DNA of 64,000 nt from Gammaproteobacteria bacterium. Lineage in GTDB: Bacteria; Pseudomonadota; Gammaproteobacteria; Pseudomonadales; Pseudohongiellaceae. The stretch covers positions 310,001 to 374,000 of the forward strand of contig JAUXNX010000012.1 in NCBI GenBank assembly GCA_030682575.1, given 5' to 3'. Position numbers and translations under genes: made by a program. Positions 62,867 through 64,000 of the stretch are shown piece after piece. Each line of letters opens with the position of its first letter. Position 1 is the first letter of the stretch. Below the pieces are notes generated by a model that searched no databases, was not told where the DNA came from, and worked only from the letters and a program-made list of their open reading frames with translations.

Positions 62867-64000
62867 ATGCGCAAGGTTCATGATCCAAGGCCCGGCCGCC
62901 CCCAAGGCCGCAGTAGAGCATCCAGACCAGCGGGATTCCTGTCTCTGTGCGCGACTCTGCTTTATGTGACGCTGGCACCCTCTACCGCGACGGCGCAGGA
63001 CGTAGAGCAACGCCTCTCTGTGCTGGAATCGCAACGAATCATCTATCTGAACGCCCGTGCGGCACTGGAGGCCAGGCGCACAGAAGAATACCAGACACTG
63101 CTGCAGGAACTGGGTGACTACCCCCTGCGCTCCTACCTGGAGTATGCGGAGCTCACTCCCCGCCTCGCAGGACTGGCACGGCCCGGCGGCAATACCGCAG
63201 ATATCGACAGGTTCCTGGGTCTCTATCCCGATACCTATCTGACCAACAGACTCGAACGCACCTGGGTCGATCTGCTGGCGCGACAGGAGCGCTGGGCCGA
63301 CGTACTGCGCTACCACAACCCCAACAACACCACGACTGAACTCACCTGCCATGCCCTGCACGCACAATTGTTGACAGGGGACACCAGCGCCATGAGCAGT
63401 GTCGCTCCGCTGTGGAATGTGGCCCGCTCACAGCCCAATGCCTGCGATCCGGTATTTGCCCGCTGGATAGAGGCTGGCATGCTCACTCCAGACATTGCCT
63501 GGGAACGTTTCAGCAAGACCATCAAGGCCGGACAGAACTCCCTGGCGAGTTACATCAGCCGCCTGCTCCCGGCGCACGAACAAACTTTGGCGCAACTCTA
63601 TCTGCGGGTGGACCGCGATCCCACAGCACTCAGAGATCAATCCGCCTTCGCTGAACAGATTCCGGAAATACGCGAGATGGTGCTGTACGGACTGCAACAA
63701 CTGGCAGTGAACAATGGCAACCAGGCAATGGCACTGCTGCAGGACTACGATGCGCGACACGCATTCCCGGCGGAAGAAAAGCGCACACTGCAGCGCTATA
63801 TCGCTCAGCGTCTGCTGCTGCAGGGATACATCGCGGAAACCGAAACGCTGCTGCAGAACTCGCCCGAATTGATCTCTGAAACTCTGGCCAGTTGGATCCT
63901 GCGCGATGCGCTGAAAAAGCAGCAATGGTCACGCATTGAAACCTGGCTCGATCTGTTGCCGCCTGACGTGCGTGACACCGAACGCTGGCAATACTGGCGA
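62867..64000 (+). CDS. slt: Soluble lytic murein transglycosylase Slt (3' end outside window)
   Basis: The first 378 residues of a peptidoglycan-cleaving enzyme. An N-terminal Arg-rich stretch precedes a signal peptide (FLSLCATLLYVTLAP, ending TATAQ). The remainder is the helical superhelix of Slt70: LGDYPLRSYLEYAELT, YPDTYLTNRLERTWVDLLARQERWADVLRYH, and ERWQYWR at the very end. The catalytic C-terminal domain lies beyond the window, so activity cannot be judged. The ATG has a CAGGGAG site. It is divergent from the CPA2 antiporter. Confidence 0.88.
   Translation, partial: MRKVHDPRPGRPQGRSRASRPAGFLSLCATLLYVTLAPSTATAQDVEQRLSVLESQRIIYLNARAALEARRTEEYQTLLQELGDYPLRSYLEYAELTPRLAGLARPGGNTADIDRFLGLYPDTYLTNRLERTWVDLLARQERWADVLRYHNPNNTTTELTCHALHAQLLTGDTSAMSSVAPLWNVARSQPNACDPVFARWIEAGMLTPDIAWERFSKTIKAGQNSLASYISRLLPAHEQTLAQLYLRVDRDPTALRDQSAFAEQIPEIREMVLYGLQQLAVNNGNQAMALLQDYDARHAFPAEEKRTLQRYIAQRLLLQGYIAETETLLQNSPELISETLASWILRDALKKQQWSRIETWLDLLPPDVRDTERWQYWR

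Noticed and set aside
1-64000. tRNA, rRNA or CRISPR
   Set aside because: No cloverleaf-like TTCAA/TTCGA arm with acceptor pairing, no rRNA stretch and no regularly spaced repeat was found by reading.

Overview
The window is about 58 percent GC by impression, densely coding, and reads as a chromosomal segment of a gammaproteobacterium. Evidence for this is the lptF-lptG block divergent from pepA and followed by valS (the E. coli-type neighbourhood), pntB, Slt-type transglycosylase, LemA/M48 pair, YefM-YoeB, and REP-like palindromes with the sequence style known from Pseudomonas. I cannot name the family or genus from sequence alone. No tRNA, rRNA, CRISPR array, prophage or insertion sequence was seen. 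Both window ends cut genes: pntB on the left and slt on the right.

Layout. 1-10.4 kb is housekeeping: pntB, an RDD protein, lptG/lptF and a hotdog thioesterase on the minus strand, then pepA and valS. Two intergenic gaps here carry four copies of an unusual long-hairpin repeat. 10.4-18.5 kb holds two tandem paralogous secreted proteins of unknown function, small proteins, a transglutaminase, an orphan NosR-like flavoprotein/ferredoxin membrane protein, a lipase-like hydrolase and a DUF1080 protein. 18.5-26.8 kb is a PQQ locus: a NarL-type two-component system, pqqA (23 codons) with its own terminator, pqqBCDE and a TonB-dependent receptor. A PQQ-dependent dehydrogenase with a built-in cytochrome c domain lies at 41.8-44.0 kb, so cofactor and a user are both present.

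26.8-37.1 kb: a MoaD/ThiS-like protein translationally coupled to an Asp-box propeller, a sterol-desaturase-family protein, a TetR regulator, then a four-gene minus-strand operon (TonB receptor, ABC ATPase, two large ABC-2 permeases) whose promoter carries a palindrome that differs at one position from the remembered gammaproteobacterial Zur box. This operon is bracketed by the intact tetR gene and by a decayed copy of the tetR 3' end that sits in front of an Old Yellow Enzyme gene, which points to past insertion or rearrangement.

37-64 kb: a small secreted protein, MFS transporter, M48 protease with LemA, the PQQ dehydrogenase, YjdM, Hsp20, an RsuA-type pseudouridine synthase, a sulfur module (rhodanese, YeeE/YedE, tiny membrane protein), GNAT, an NHL-repeat protein, an ECF sigma/anti-sigma/membrane protein trio, a methyltransferase, a DUF222-HNH endonuclease, a large secreted hydrolase, a TPR lipoprotein, a YefM-YoeB toxin-antitoxin pair, a TPR secreted protein, a CPA2 antiporter and the start of slt. 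The best candidates for new biology are the self-complementary-arm repeat family, the putatively zinc-controlled TonB/ABC-2 operon, and the ubiquitin-fold/propeller gene pair.
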